Source: Paenibacillus plantarum (lineage in GTDB: Bacteria; Bacillota; Bacilli; Paenibacillales; NBRC-103111). Taken from it: a stretch of 64,000 bases of DNA. Positions within the stretch are counted from its first letter, which is position 1; every line of letters begins with the position of its first letter. A model generated the notes under the pieces. That model was not told the origin of the DNA, made no database searches, and saw only the letters and a program-made list of their open reading frames with translations. The DNA lies in assembly GCF_013141695.1 (NCBI RefSeq), contig NZ_WHNY01000060.1:248001-312000 (forward strand). The letters run 5' to 3'. This document shows, one piece after another, positions 36,115 to 45,941 of the stretch. Made by a program: the position numbers and the translations under genes.

Positions 36115-36690
36115 CTAGGTGTGATCTGTTTTTTTCTTAGATGCATAGCATTTGCGACATACTGGAACGTAGCTTTCATTCCCGCCGATCTGGATCTGCT
36201 CACCATGGAAGATAGGAACGCCGTCTTTGCAACGCATGTTCATGATTGCCTTTTTATCACAATACCAACAAACGGTTTTAATTTCTTCGATCGTATCCGC
36301 CACAGCCAAAAGTGCATTGCTGCCTTCAAATAATTGTCCCATGAAATCAGCGCGAAGCCCGTAAGCGATAACGGGAATATCCAGTTCATCGACGACTTCA
36401 ATCAACTGAGAGACTTGGGCTTTGTTCAAGAACTGAGCTTCGTCGACCAAAATGCAATTCGGACGCTCGGTCTGCGCTAAAGCGACCATATCCAAATGTT
36501 CGTCTACGACGATGGCACCTTTTTGCATACCGATACGGGAAGCGACTTTACCAACACCGAAGCGATCATCCATAACGGAAGTGAGGAGAAGCACCTTTTT
36601 GCCCTGTTCCTCATAATTATGAGCTACGCGTAAGACTTCAATCGATTTACCGCTATTCATTGTGCCATAACGAAAGTACAATTTTGCCAA
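36115..36690 (-). CDS. tdk: Thymidine kinase
   Basis: A 191-residue type II thymidine kinase for thymidine salvage. Seen: P-loop GTMNSGKS (about 9-16), DEAQFL (Walker B-like), the lasso loop with ADFMGQLFEGS, and a zinc site formed by CWYC and CRKC. Length fits the family. A TTG start is indicated, with AAGGGA upstream. It is 27 bases downstream of the HD hydrolase gene, so nucleotide metabolism may be the theme of this small operon. Confidence 0.95.
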   Translation of the reverse strand: MAKLYFRYGTMNSGKSIEVLRVAHNYEEQGKKVLLLTSVMDDRFGVGKVASRIGMQKGAIVVDEHLDMVALAQTERPNCILVDEAQFLNKAQVSQLIEVVDELDIPVIAYGLRADFMGQLFEGSNALLAVADTIEEIKTVCWYCDKKAIMNMRCKDGVPIFHGEQIQIGGNESYVPVCRKCYASKKKTDHT

Positions 36691-36716
36691 GCTGGGACAG
36701 TCCCTTCTGCGGATGT

Positions 36717-37694
36717 TTATATGGTGAAAAAATAAGTTGCGGCCATGCTATCCAGTTCAGCCAGCTTCACAGCAGCTTGAAAGCTAACTTCAGAGGCGAG
36801 TTTTTCGCCAATTAGCGGTTGTTTTCTGTAAACCTTCCCAATCTTGACCTCGATGCTGCCTCGTACGGGTTCTTGGGTAATTTGAATGCGATGAGGCTCA
36901 TACATGAGCACATGGATCGTTTCGCGAGCCGTTTCATTATTGCTCTGCAGCAACTCCTGAATCAACTCATGATCCATAAGTGCAGGGATTCGATCCTTCA
37001 TACCTGGATTTGCCTCGCAATGGTGTGCTGTTGCTTTCGCTAGCAATGCATCCATAGCTAGAAACTGCGGGTGCAGGATAAGTCGATGTTCTTCAACAAT
37101 CGCATCAATAAGTGCCGTGGCTGAAGCCTCATTCGCTTCTATGTAGGGTCCGCGTAAGCGAAGTCCTTTCACTACTTCCGAAGGTGGCAGCGTCTGACGA
37201 CCCGCATAGTAGGTATCGCGCAGGAAGCTGTCCAAGTGATCGAGTCCAAGAACGGTGGATTTGTTCGTTAGTGGTGTTTCTTGTTTCAAAAGATCAATAA
37301 TGGCCCGCGGCGAAATGCCGTGCTTGATCAGAATATCGGCGATGATGCCTTGCCCGATTAACTGTTCGGTTTGACGGTGATGATTATACCCAAGTGTCCG
37401 CTCAACCGCATGGGAGAAAGGCAGGTGCCCGATATCATGGAGCAATGCCGCAATGCGCAGATGAGGATCTTCTGGGCAAAAGTGAGCCATGAGTGACCAA
37501 ACGCCAACCGTATGTTCGAATCGTGAATGTGTAAGTGGTGAAAATAGAGCTGATGCTCCGAAATGATGTAAAAACTTCAGGCGGCGTACCGGCTTTGAGC
37601 GGAAAAGCTCAATTTCAACCGGATGAGCTTCTAGCTGCCATTGATAAAGAGGCTCAGTAATCATGCCGTCCCCAAAAGTATGCTGTATACTCAA
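36717..37694 (-). CDS. HD domain phosphohydrolase, dGTPase-like
   Basis: A 325-residue protein with the HD metal motif spread over THSRFEHTVGVW, LLHDIGHLPFSHAVE and a later LGLDHLDSF. The opening VRRLKFLHHFGASALF is typical of the dNTP triphosphohydrolase/SAMHD1-like group. It could hydrolyse dNTPs, which would fit the thymidine kinase next door, but some members act on other nucleotides. The TTG start is preceded by AGGAGGAG. Confidence 0.85.
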   Translation of the reverse strand: MSIQHTFGDGMITEPLYQWQLEAHPVEIELFRSKPVRRLKFLHHFGASALFSPLTHSRFEHTVGVWSLMAHFCPEDPHLRIAALLHDIGHLPFSHAVERTLGYNHHRQTEQLIGQGIIADILIKHGISPRAIIDLLKQETPLTNKSTVLGLDHLDSFLRDTYYAGRQTLPPSEVVKGLRLRGPYIEANEASATALIDAIVEEHRLILHPQFLAMDALLAKATAHHCEANPGMKDRIPALMDHELIQELLQSNNETARETIHVLMYEPHRIQITQEPVRGSIEVKIGKVYRKQPLIGEKLASEVSFQAAVKLAELDSMAATYFFTI

Positions 37695-38067
37695 ACAGAG
37701 CTCCTCCTAAGATGTGGGATCTGGATGTATGTTCTAGCGGTATTAGCTATCATAGCATGAAACATAGAAAGTTTGCTATCACATGCATACCCAGTCGTAT
37801 TTATATAGGAAATGAGAACATTTATCGTGCCTATACAATATGATTCAACTGGCGATTCTATTAAATTGAAAACCTTTTCAATTTAAATATTTTTAAATTG
37901 AACTATAGGAAACCAAGTGTTAATATAATAGAAAAAATATTGAGAATATTTCCTCTACTTATTGCGGATGTAGTCGAAATAGGAAGTCTTACATTTTACC
38001 TTTTAGCACTTTAAAGCATGCGTCTAACAAAGTCCAGTGAAAAACGAGGGAAGAAAGGTTGCACAAC
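37695..38067 (+). promoter_or_regulatory. AT-rich gltB control region with two palindromes
   Basis: A 373-base gap. A perfect 26-bp palindrome lies at 37861-37886 (TTAAATTGAAAA, CC, TTTTCAATTTAA) and a second at 37935-37951 (AAATATT, GAG, AATATTT). A -10 box TATAAT (37924-37929) is preceded by TTGAAC (37898-37903) with a long spacer of 20, so the promoter may need an activator. The first palindrome sits upstream of the -35, the second just after the -10. A LysR-type GltC-like protein is a candidate binder by analogy with Bacillus gltAB, but no such gene is in the window. Confidence 0.5.
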
Positions 38068-41000
38068 ATGACAATTAATGGATTACCTCCCAAACAGGGA
38101 TTGTACGATCCGAGGAATGAGCATGATGCTTGTGGTATAGGCTTTGTTGCCAATATCAAGGGTGTCAAATCTCATGCCATCGTCAAGCAAGCGCTTCGTG
38201 TACTTTGTAATTTGGATCATCGCGGCGGGCAAGGTTGTGAACAGAATACGGGAGATGGCGCAGGCATTTTAATGCAAATTCCAGACGCGTATTTTCAATC
38301 CGCATGCGAACAAGAGAACATTAAACTTCCAATTTCCGGCAGTTATGGCGTAGGTATGGTGTATTTACCGCAAGAATTAGAGGCACGTCAAGCTTGTGAA
38401 AGTACCATTGAGCGAATAGTCAAACAAGAAGGACAACAATTTCTAGGATGGAGAACCGTTCCAACCAATAACAGTTCGTTGGGTGATTCTGCAATATCTG
38501 CTGAACCGTATGTTCGTCAGGTGTTTATTGGCCAAAGCGCAGATAGTGCGACGAATCTTGATTTTGAGCGCAAGCTGTATATTATTCGTAAGTTATCTGA
38601 AAACGCTATCAAAACATCCCATCCGGGATCGCAATTTTACTATTCTAGCTTATCTAGCAGGACGATTGTATATAAAGGGATGTTAACACCTGAGCAAGTG
38701 GATGCGTATTACGTGGAGTTGCAAGACGAGAAGGTAGAATCTGCCTTAGCGCTTGTTCACTCCCGTTTCAGTACCAATACATTCCCGAGCTGGGAACGTG
38801 CGCATCCGTACCGTTATTTGATTCACAATGGTGAGATCAATACACTTCGTGGTAACGTCAACTGGATGCATGCGCGTCAAGCGATGTGTGACTCTGAATT
38901 ATTTGGTGAAGATTTTAAACGTATTCTTCCTGTTATTGATACCGATGGTTCCGATTCCCAAATGTTTGATAATACCCTAGAGTTCCTGATGCTTTCAGGT
39001 CGTTCATTGCCGCATGCCGCCATGATGATGGTACCCGAGCCTTGGTCCAAACATGAAGGTATGGATGATGATAAAAAGGCGTTCTACGAGTATCACAGCA
39101 CCTTGATGGAGCCGTGGGATGGTCCTGCAGCGATTGCTTTCACAGATGGCAGTCAAATCGGAGCGATTCTCGATCGTAACGGATTGCGTCCTTCTCGTTA
39201 TTATGTAACGACAGACGATTTCATCGTGCTTGCTTCTGAGGTTGGTGTGTTGGATATCGAGCCTGAGCGTATTTTGTACAAAGACCGTCTGAGACCGGGA
39301 CGTATGCTGCTTGTCGATACTGTAGAAGGTCGCATCGTGACGGATGAAGAAATCAAGAGCGGCATCGCTAGCGAGCAGCCGTATCGGGATTGGTTGAATG
39401 AGCATCTCGTTTCTTTAGAGGATCTGGAAGAGGCGCCAATTGTACTTGGCTCTGATCATGATACGATTCTGCAGCGCCAGCAAGCTTTTGGCTATACCTT
39501 CGAACAATTGCGTAAGACCCTTGAGCCTATGGGCAAAACAGGTGTGGATCCGATCGGTTCCATGGGTACGGATGCGCCACTGGCAGTGCTGTCGGATCGT
39601 CCGCAGCTGCTTTATAACTATTTTAAACAATTATTCGCTCAAGTAACGAACCCGCCAATTGATGCGAACTTTGAAGAAATTATTACGGCGCAGGGCACCA
39701 CGATTGGGCCAGAGCGCAACCTGATTAAGCCGGAGCCAGAGAGCTGCCGTCAAATTCGTTTGAAGTCGCCGTTCCTCTCCAACGATGAGTTGGCGAAGCT
39801 GCGTCATATTCAGCGTGATGGTTTCAAAACGGTCACGTTGCCGACGCTTTTCGAAGCCTCAGCAGGCACAGCGGGCCTCGAGAGTGCTATGCAGGCCTTG
39901 TACACGGCAGCAGATCAAGCCATTGTCGATGGAGCAACGTTGCTCATTCTGTCTGACCGTGGTGTAGATAGCGTAAACGCGCCGATTCCAGCACTTTTGG
40001 CAACATCGGGCTTACATCACCATTTGATCCGTCAAGGCACTCGGACGAAAGTCAGCTTGCTTGTCGAGTCTGGTGAGCCGCGTGAAGTGCACCATTTTGC
40101 ACTATTGCTCGGCTATGGCGCAGGCGCGATCAACCCTTATCTGGCGTTAGAAACGCTTGATGACATGATTCAGCGCAAGCAGCTAGTTGGTGTTGATCAT
40201 GAGAAAGCGATCTATAACTACATCAAAGCGGTGACGAAAGGTGTAGTCAAAGTGTTAGCGAAAATGGGTATTTCCACCATTCAGAGCTATCGTGGGGCGC
40301 AAATTTTTGAAGCGATTGGCTTGAGCCAAGAGCTGGTAGATAGCTACTTCACTTGGACGTATACGCCAGTGGGTGGTATCGGTATCGAAATGGTTGCGAA
40401 GGAAGCCTTGATGCGTCATAGTCGTGCTTTCTCTGAGCAAGAAGGACGCGACCGTGTGCTGGATACAGGCGGCGACTTGCAATGGCGCAGAGATGGGGAA
40501 GATCACATCTATACGCCAGAGACTGTGCATGCTCTGCAATCTGCTGTTCGCAGCAACAACTATGCCCAGTATAAATATTTCTCCAAGCTCGTCAAACGTG
40601 AAGACGAGAAATATATGGCTCTACGCGGACTGCTAAGCTTCAAAGCAGGACGCACACCGGTTCCGATCGAAGAGGTGGAACCGATCGAATCGATCTTCAA
40701 GCGCTTCAAGACGGGAGCCATGTCCTACGGCTCCATCTCCAAAGAAGCGCACGAAACGATCGCGATCGCGATGAACCGCATCGGCGGCAAGAGCAACACC
40801 GGCGAAGGCGGCGAGCATCCGGAGCGTTTCACGCCGGATGCGAACGGCGATCTTCGCCGCAGTGCCATCAAGCAGGTGGCGTCCGGCCGCTTCGGCGTCA
40901 CGAGCCATTATCTCGTCAACGCTGACGAGATTCAGATCAAGATGGCGCAGGGCGCGAAGCCCGGTGAGGGCGGTCAGCTTCCGGGAACCAAGGTGTACCC

Positions 41001-42660
41001 TTGGGTAGCCGAGGTTCGCGGTGTTACGCCAGGCGTAGGCTTGATTTCGCCGCCGCCCCATCATGATATTTATTCGATCGAGGATCTCGCTGAGCTGATC
41101 CACGATCTCAAGAATGCCAACCCACGGGCACGGATCAGCGTGAAGCTGGTATCCGAGGTTGGTGTTGGCACGATCGCTGCCGGCGTAGCCAAAGGGAAAG
41201 CGGACGTTGTCCTCATCTCCGGCTACGACGGAGGCACAGGCGCGTCACCGCAGACGAGTATTCGTCACGCAGGACTGCCGTGGGAGCTCGGTCTGGCGGA
41301 GACGCATCAGACACTCGTGCTGAACAACCTGCGCAGCCGTATCGTCGTAGAGACGGATGGCAAGCTGATGACAGGGCGCGACGTTGTCGTAGCTGCCTTG
41401 CTCGGTGCCGAGGAGTTCGGCTTCGCAACGACTCCTTTAATTACTATCGGCTGCGTGATGATGCGCGTCTGCCACTTGGACACTTGTCCAGTTGGGGTCG
41501 CTACGCAAAATCCGGAGCTTCGCAAGAAATTTGCTGGAGATCCGCAGCATGTTGTGAATTTCATGACCTTCATCGCGGGCGATGTGCGCGAGATGATGGC
41601 GGAGCTTGGCTTCCGCACAATTGAAGAGATGGTTGGACGTACCGATATCTTGGAGTCCAAGCCAGCTGTCGAGCATTGGAAAGCCAAAGGCGTCGATCTT
41701 ACGCCGCTGCTGCACCAACCGGATATGGGCGAAGATGTGGGTCGCTTCTGCCAAATGCAGCAAGATCACGGCTTGGATCGCTCCTTGGATATGACAAAGC
41801 TGCTTGATATTTGTGAGCCAGCGATTGAGCGCAAAGAGTATGTTCATGCGATTCTGCCAATTACGAACGTGAATCGCGTTGTCGGAACGATCGTGGGCAG
41901 CGAAGTCACGCGCCGTCACGGCGTAGATGGCTTGCCGCACGATACGATTCGTTTACATTTTGAAGGATCAGCAGGTCAAAGCTTTGGTGCTTTCGTACCG
42001 AAAGGGATCACACTCTCCCTCGAAGGAGATGCCAATGACTATGTAGGGAAAGGATTGTCCGGCGGTAAGCTGGCGATTTTTCCATCGAGTAAGTCGACTT
42101 TTGTACCAGAAGATAACGTGATTATCGGCAATACAGCCTTATATGGTGCTACAGATGGGGATGTTTACATCCGTGGTATCGCGGGCGAACGCTTCTGCGT
42201 AAGAAACAGTGGTGTGCGTGCCGTCGTTGAGGGTGTAGGAGATCATGGTTGTGAGTACATGACAGGTGGTCGAGTCGTTGTTCTTGGTCCAACAGGGCGT
42301 AACTTCGCAGCGGGTATGTCAGGCGGTATTGCCTACGTATTGGATGTGAATGGTGACTTCCAAAGCAAAGTGAATAAAGAGATGGTTTACCTGGAACAGC
42401 TGGAAGAAACGTATGAGATGAATGAATTGAAGACGATGATCCAGCATCATGCCACATTTACGGATAGCAGCGTTGCCCACCAGGTTATTCAGCACTGGGA
42501 TGAGTACGTTTGGAAGTTCGTGAAGGTTATACCGAAGGACTACAAACGGATGTTTGATGCTATCGAGAAAGTGAAACGCTCCGGTCTAAGCCAACAAGAA
42601 GCGGTCATGGTTGCTTTCGAGGCGAATATGAGAGATGTTTCCCGTGTCGGTGGAAATTAA
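38068..42660 (+). CDS. gltB: Glutamate synthase large subunit
   Basis: A 1530-residue enzyme that makes glutamate from glutamine and 2-oxoglutarate. The N-terminal amidotransferase domain (about 22-430) begins at C22 in ACGIGF, exposed by removal of a short propeptide. A central domain, the FMN-binding synthase domain (about 830-1200) and the C-terminal GXGXG beta-helix (about 1280-1480) follow. The 3Fe-4S cysteines are [12 protein letters not shown]. The ATG at 38068 has AAAGG ten bases upstream; the TTG at 38059 is too close to it. gltD follows after 26 bases. The middle part (about 40640-41420) is more GC-rich than the rest of the gene. In Bacillus the same gene is called gltA. Confidence 0.98.
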   Translation: MTINGLPPKQGLYDPRNEHDACGIGFVANIKGVKSHAIVKQALRVLCNLDHRGGQGCEQNTGDGAGILMQIPDAYFQSACEQENIKLPISGSYGVGMVYLPQELEARQACESTIERIVKQEGQQFLGWRTVPTNNSSLGDSAISAEPYVRQVFIGQSADSATNLDFERKLYIIRKLSENAIKTSHPGSQFYYSSLSSRTIVYKGMLTPEQVDAYYVELQDEKVESALALVHSRFSTNTFPSWERAHPYRYLIHNGEINTLRGNVNWMHARQAMCDSELFGEDFKRILPVIDTDGSDSQMFDNTLEFLMLSGRSLPHAAMMMVPEPWSKHEGMDDDKKAFYEYHSTLMEPWDGPAAIAFTDGSQIGAILDRNGLRPSRYYVTTDDFIVLASEVGVLDIEPERILYKDRLRPGRMLLVDTVEGRIVTDEEIKSGIASEQPYRDWLNEHLVSLEDLEEAPIVLGSDHDTILQRQQAFGYTFEQLRKTLEPMGKTGVDPIGSMGTDAPLAVLSDRPQLLYNYFKQLFAQVTNPPIDANFEEIITAQGTTIGPERNLIKPEPESCRQIRLKSPFLSNDELAKLRHIQRDGFKTVTLPTLFEASAGTAGLESAMQALYTAADQAIVDGATLLILSDRGVDSVNAPIPALLATSGLHHHLIRQGTRTKVSLLVESGEPREVHHFALLLGYGAGAINPYLALETLDDMIQRKQLVGVDHEKAIYNYIKAVTKGVVKVLAKMGISTIQSYRGAQIFEAIGLSQELVDSYFTWTYTPVGGIGIEMVAKEALMRHSRAFSEQEGRDRVLDTGGDLQWRRDGEDHIYTPETVHALQSAVRSNNYAQYKYFSKLVKREDEKYMALRGLLSFKAGRTPVPIEEVEPIESIFKRFKTGAMSYGSISKEAHETIAIAMNRIGGKSNTGEGGEHPERFTPDANGDLRRSAIKQVASGRFGVTSHYLVNADEIQIKMAQGAKPGEGGQLPGTKVYPWVAEVRGVTPGVGLISPPPHHDIYSIEDLAELIHDLKNANPRARISVKLVSEVGVGTIAAGVAKGKADVVLISGYDGGTGASPQTSIRHAGLPWELGLAETHQTLVLNNLRSRIVVETDGKLMTGRDVVVAALLGAEEFGFATTPLITIGCVMMRVCHLDTCPVGVATQNPELRKKFAGDPQHVVNFMTFIAGDVREMMAELGFRTIEEMVGRTDILESKPAVEHWKAKGVDLTPLLHQPDMGEDVGRFCQMQQDHGLDRSLDMTKLLDICEPAIERKEYVHAILPITNVNRVVGTIVGSEVTRRHGVDGLPHDTIRLHFEGSAGQSFGAFVPKGITLSLEGDANDYVGKGLSGGKLAIFPSSKSTFVPEDNVIIGNTALYGATDGDVYIRGIAGERFCVRNSGVRAVVEGVGDHGCEYMTGGRVVVLGPTGRNFAAGMSGGIAYVLDVNGDFQSKVNKEMVYLEQLEETYEMNELKTMIQHHATFTDSSVAHQVIQHWDEYVWKFVKVIPKDYKRMFDAIEKVKRSGLSQQEAVMVAFEANMRDVSRVGGN

Positions 42661-42686
42661 CGAAACTCAGGAGGGATTAAACGTAA

Positions 42687-44171
42687 ATGGGTAAACCAAC
42701 CGGTTTTATAGAACACGCTCGTGAAGTGGCATCCGAAGCTTCTCCGCTGGTCCGAATCGGCCATTGGAAAGAGTTTGCGACACCACTAACGCAAGATAAA
42801 TTACAGGTACAAGGCTCCCGTTGTATGGATTGTGGGATTCCTTTCTGTCATACAGGGGCATTGATCAGCGGCATGGCCGCTGGTTGCCCAGTGAACAACC
42901 TCATTCCGGAATGGAATGATCTCGTGTATCGCGGTCAATGGCGTGAAGCCTTGGATCGTCTGCACAAGACGAATAATTTCCCGGAATTTACGGGCCGTGT
43001 CTGTCCGGCGCCTTGTGAAGGCTCTTGTACCGTAGGCTTGAAGGATACGCCGGTTACGATCAAAAGCATTGAAAAAGCGATCATCGACAAAGGCTTCGAT
43101 GAAGGCTGGATCAAGCCTGAACCGCCGGAAACGCGCACTGGGAAGAAGGTTGCGGTTGTGGGTTCAGGTCCTTCCGGACTTGCGGCAGCAGCGCAGTTGA
43201 ACAAAGCTGGACATTGGGTTACCGTATTCGAACGGGCAGACCGCGTTGGCGGCTTGCTGATGTACGGTATCCCGAACATGAAGCTGGACAAAAAGTATGT
43301 CCAGCGTCGTGTAGATCTGCTTGAAGCCGAAGGCATTGCCTTCGTAACGGGTGCTCACGTCGGGGTGAACTACCCGATCGAGAAGCTGCAAGAGGAATTC
43401 GATGCGATCGTCCTGTGCGGCGGAGCTACGAAGGGACGCGATCTACCGATCGAGGGTCGCGAGCTCGGCGGCGTGCATCTGGCGATGGAATTCCTGAGCA
43501 AGAACACGAAGAGCTTGCTCGATTCCGAGCATGCGGATCGTGAATTCATTTCCGCCGAAGGCAAGGACGTGATCGTCATCGGTGGTGGTGACACAGGAAC
43601 CGACTGCGTAGGAACTTCCATTCGTCACAAATGTAAGAGCGTGACGCAGTTTGAGATCATGCCGAAGTCACCGGAGACACGTCCAGCGAACAACCCTTGG
43701 CCGGAATGGCCAAAGGTGTTGAAAGTGGACTACGGTCAGCAAGAGGCGGCTGCGCTACAGGGCGAAGACCCGCGAACGTACTTAATCAACACGAAGAAAT
43801 TCGTGGGGGATGAGACTGGCAACTTGAAAGAGCTGCACACGGTTCTGATCGAGTGGCAGAAGAACGAGAAGGGCGCGTTCGTACCTGTTGAAGTGCCTGG
43901 CAGCGAGAAGGTTTACCCAGCGCAGCTGGTGTTGATTGCGATGGGCTTCACGGGACCAGAAAACACCGTTTTGGATCAACTCGGCGTAGCCAAAGACGAG
44001 CGCTCCAACGCGAAAGCGGATTACGGGAAGTTCGCTACGAACGTAGACGGCGTTTTCGCTGCTGGCGACATGCGTCGTGGGCAAAGTCTCGTGGTATGGG
44101 CGATCAACGAAGGTCGTGCTGTAGCGCGTGAAGTGGATCGCTTCTTGATGGGATCGTCGAATTTGCCATAA
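42687..44171 (+). CDS. gltD: Glutamate synthase small subunit
   Basis: A 494-residue flavoprotein that passes NADPH electrons to the large subunit. The N-terminal cysteine clusters ([29 protein letters not shown]) bind 4Fe-4S centres. The FAD site is [14 protein letters not shown] (about 153-166), the NADPH site is [14 protein letters not shown] (about 295-308), and a second FAD motif near the end is [26 protein letters not shown] lies upstream of the ATG. It forms an operon with gltB and is closed by a terminator. Confidence 0.98.
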   Translation: MGKPTGFIEHAREVASEASPLVRIGHWKEFATPLTQDKLQVQGSRCMDCGIPFCHTGALISGMAAGCPVNNLIPEWNDLVYRGQWREALDRLHKTNNFPEFTGRVCPAPCEGSCTVGLKDTPVTIKSIEKAIIDKGFDEGWIKPEPPETRTGKKVAVVGSGPSGLAAAAQLNKAGHWVTVFERADRVGGLLMYGIPNMKLDKKYVQRRVDLLEAEGIAFVTGAHVGVNYPIEKLQEEFDAIVLCGGATKGRDLPIEGRELGGVHLAMEFLSKNTKSLLDSEHADREFISAEGKDVIVIGGGDTGTDCVGTSIRHKCKSVTQFEIMPKSPETRPANNPWPEWPKVLKVDYGQQEAAALQGEDPRTYLINTKKFVGDETGNLKELHTVLIEWQKNEKGAFVPVEVPGSEKVYPAQLVLIAMGFTGPENTVLDQLGVAKDERSNAKADYGKFATNVDGVFAAGDMRRGQSLVVWAINEGRAVAREVDRFLMGSSNLP

Positions 44172-44181
44172 GATTTGTTAG

Positions 44182-44221
44182 ACTGCTTGCAGGTTGAGAG
44201 TTACCTGTAAGCAGTTTTTTG
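44182..44221 (+). terminator. Terminator of the gltBD operon
   Basis: ACTGCTTGCAGGT pairs with ACCTGTAAGCAGT (one G-T pair), followed by TTTTTT. Confidence 0.9.
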
Positions 44222-44369
44222 TCATCTAGTGGATACAGCGAGATGGTGCCCATCCGTTGGTTAGCCTCATTAGACTAATAAACGTGAACATTTCCGTAAA
44301 CTCATGTACAATAGAAGAAAGAGCAGTCTAAGCATTGGCTGCAAGTTGGGCGGAAATGGAGGGAAGCGC

Positions 44370-44846
44370 ATGAGGAAAGATGATCTTCTTACAGCTGAGG
44401 AGCTACAAGCATTAATGGTCGGGAATCAGGAGTATTCTGATGAGGTTGGGAGCGATGAGCCAGTCAGGGCACAGGATCTGCATTCTTTGCAAAAGACCGT
44501 CATGCTGCTTTCCAAGCAGGTAGAAGAGCTCCAAGCGCAACTTCATGAGCAGTTTGAACTCCAGAATAGACAGCAAGAGCAATTTCTGCGACTATGCAGG
44601 CACCAGCTTGAGAACAAACTGCATGAGCAATTGGTCAACACGATTGTTGTCCATCAGCATGCGGCGAATCAAGAAGATCAGATGGAGCTTCAACATACGC
44701 CAGTGATATCGGAGGAAGTCAGTCTCAGCGCTGGGCCAGTCCATGATTCGTCAACGGAAGATACGTCGCTCCCCTTTTCAAGAGTAAAGAGCTATAGTAA
44801 GATTCGAAAAAGAAAAAAGGGTTTTCTCGAAAAGCTTTTCGAATAG
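44370..44846 (+). CDS. Coiled-coil protein of unknown function
   Basis: A 158-residue soluble protein. A Gln/Glu/Leu-rich coiled coil spans about residues 35-100 (LHSLQKTVMLLSKQVEEL and following), and the C terminus is strongly basic (KIRKRKKGFLEKLFE). No known domain is recognised. The ATG at 44370 has GGAGGGAAG upstream; in-frame codons from 44304 lack an RBS. It is monocistronic and closed by a terminator. A DNA- or membrane-contacting basic tail is possible but unproven. Confidence 0.7.
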   Translation: MRKDDLLTAEELQALMVGNQEYSDEVGSDEPVRAQDLHSLQKTVMLLSKQVEELQAQLHEQFELQNRQQEQFLRLCRHQLENKLHEQLVNTIVVHQHAANQEDQMELQHTPVISEEVSLSAGPVHDSSTEDTSLPFSRVKSYSKIRKRKKGFLEKLFE

Positions 44847-44858
44847 TCGTGTAACAGC

Positions 44859-44896
44859 AAAGACCGCTTCTTCAGTGATGAAGAGCGGTCTTTGTT
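44859..44896 (+). terminator. Terminator after the coiled-coil protein gene
   Basis: AAAGACCGC (44859-44867) with TTCTTCA/TGAAGA inner pairing, closed by GCGGTCTTT (44885-44893). Confidence 0.85.
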
Positions 44897-44927
44897 TACA
44901 TGCCAGTAAGGGTACTCTTCCAATTTG

Positions 44928-45118
44928 CAATAACTGGAAAACATACAGCTATTTACGATGAATTTCCTCGGAAATTCGATTTAACTGTAGAACATGTAGG
45001 TAAATCTGCCTGTTTTATTCAAATTGGGAGAAATAGTTGAAATTAACTGTACGTTATCCATCTATTCTACGTTTGATCGGGGAATTCCAAAAATTAACTG
45101 CATAAAATCCATCTACCC
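44928..45118. repeat. Dispersed palindromic intergenic element, copy 2
   Basis: Four cores start near 44932 (AACTGGAAAACATACAGCTA), 44981 (TTAACTGTAGAACATG), 45041 (AATTAACTGTACGTTATCC) and 45091 (AAATTAACTGCATAAAATCC). The intervals of 49, 60 and 50 bases match the other copies, as does the change of strand orientation after the second core. The element fills most of the 319-base gap between the coiled-coil gene and the response regulator; nothing else is seen there besides the terminator. Confidence 0.7.
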
Positions 45119-45165
45119 ACCTGAAGCACAGTCAGCTACGGCGTTTCTCATAAAATTCCCCTCGA

Positions 45166-45849
45166 TTAGAGAATCCCCTCATCATGCGCTTTTTTCGAAG
45201 CTTGAACCCGGTCTCGTACGTCCATTTTGGAGTAGATGTTGGAGATATAGTTTTTCACAGTCCCCTCGGACAAGAATAGCTTCTCGGCGATCTCACGATT
45301 ATTGAGGCCATCGGCGATGCTGTGAAGGACCTGCAACTCACGTTCGCTGAGGCCATACGTCTCAATACGAACGCTGCTCTCTTCCTTATCTTCTGAGGAA
45401 GCCCCGCTTCCACCGTCACGCGCTTGCTGGACGAGCATTTTGGCAATATCATGCGGAATTAAGGTGCCGCCCTGATGAACCCATTTAATTCCTGCGGCAA
45501 GATCTTTGGGATGAATGGCTTTGAGCAAGTAGCCTTCAGCTCCTGCACTAAGTGCATCTACAACGTAGCCTATTTCCTGGAATGTGGTCAAAATAATGAC
45601 ACGTATATGCGGCCAGGTAGCTTTAATCTGACGTGTAGCCTCAACACCATCCATAACCGGCATATGAATATCCATTAGAACGACATCGGGTTGCACTTCT
45701 TCACTTAGTTTTACAGCGACATGCCCGTTTTCAGCTAAGCCGACAACCTCAATATCGGGGTCCATGCCCAGTACAATGTGTAAGCTTTCACGTATCAAAT
45801 CCTGATCATCGACCAGGAGCAGTTTGAGCGGAGCTTGGTTTACAGTCAT
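45166..45849 (-). CDS. Response regulator, NarL/LuxR family
   Basis: A 227-residue regulator. The receiver domain (1-125) has D14/D15, the phospho-acceptor D60 in VVLMDIHMP, and the lysine in GYLLKAIHP. The C-terminal LuxR-type helix-turn-helix is LSERELQVLHSIADGLNNRE with AEKLFLSEGTVKNYISNI. GAGGAGG lies seven bases before the ATG. It is downstream of its kinase partner and is close to the LiaR/YxjL group. It probably controls the ABC exporter genes divergent from the kinase. Confidence 0.94.
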   Translation of the reverse strand: MTVNQAPLKLLLVDDQDLIRESLHIVLGMDPDIEVVGLAENGHVAVKLSEEVQPDVVLMDIHMPVMDGVEATRQIKATWPHIRVIILTTFQEIGYVVDALSAGAEGYLLKAIHPKDLAAGIKWVHQGGTLIPHDIAKMLVQQARDGGSGASSEDKEESSVRIETYGLSERELQVLHSIADGLNNREIAEKLFLSEGTVKNYISNIYSKMDVRDRVQASKKAHDEGIL

Positions 45850-45878
45850 AGCAAATCCTCCTCACAGCTATTAAAAGG

Positions 45879-45938
45879 GGTTATAGGGTTTACGGTTTCT
45901 ATGGTTTCTATGGTTTATAAGGTTTAAAAAGGTTAAAC
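45879..45938 (-). repeat. Short degenerate tandem repeat between kinase and regulator genes
   Basis: About seven units of the type GGTTTCTAT (7-10 bases each) run through the gap between the kinase stop and the regulator RBS. Two units are identical. It is noncoding. Confidence 0.6.
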
Positions 45939-45941
45939 CGA

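Noticed and set aside
40633-41940. Several long frames antisense to gltB and a plus-strand frame at 41280-41624
   Set aside because: These are shadows of the conserved gltB frame in GC-rich sequence with no ribosome binding sites or recognisable motifs.
45024-45305. Small gene between the coiled-coil protein and the response regulator
   Set aside because: It overlaps the dispersed element and the 3' end of the response regulator on the other strand and has no plausible protein features.
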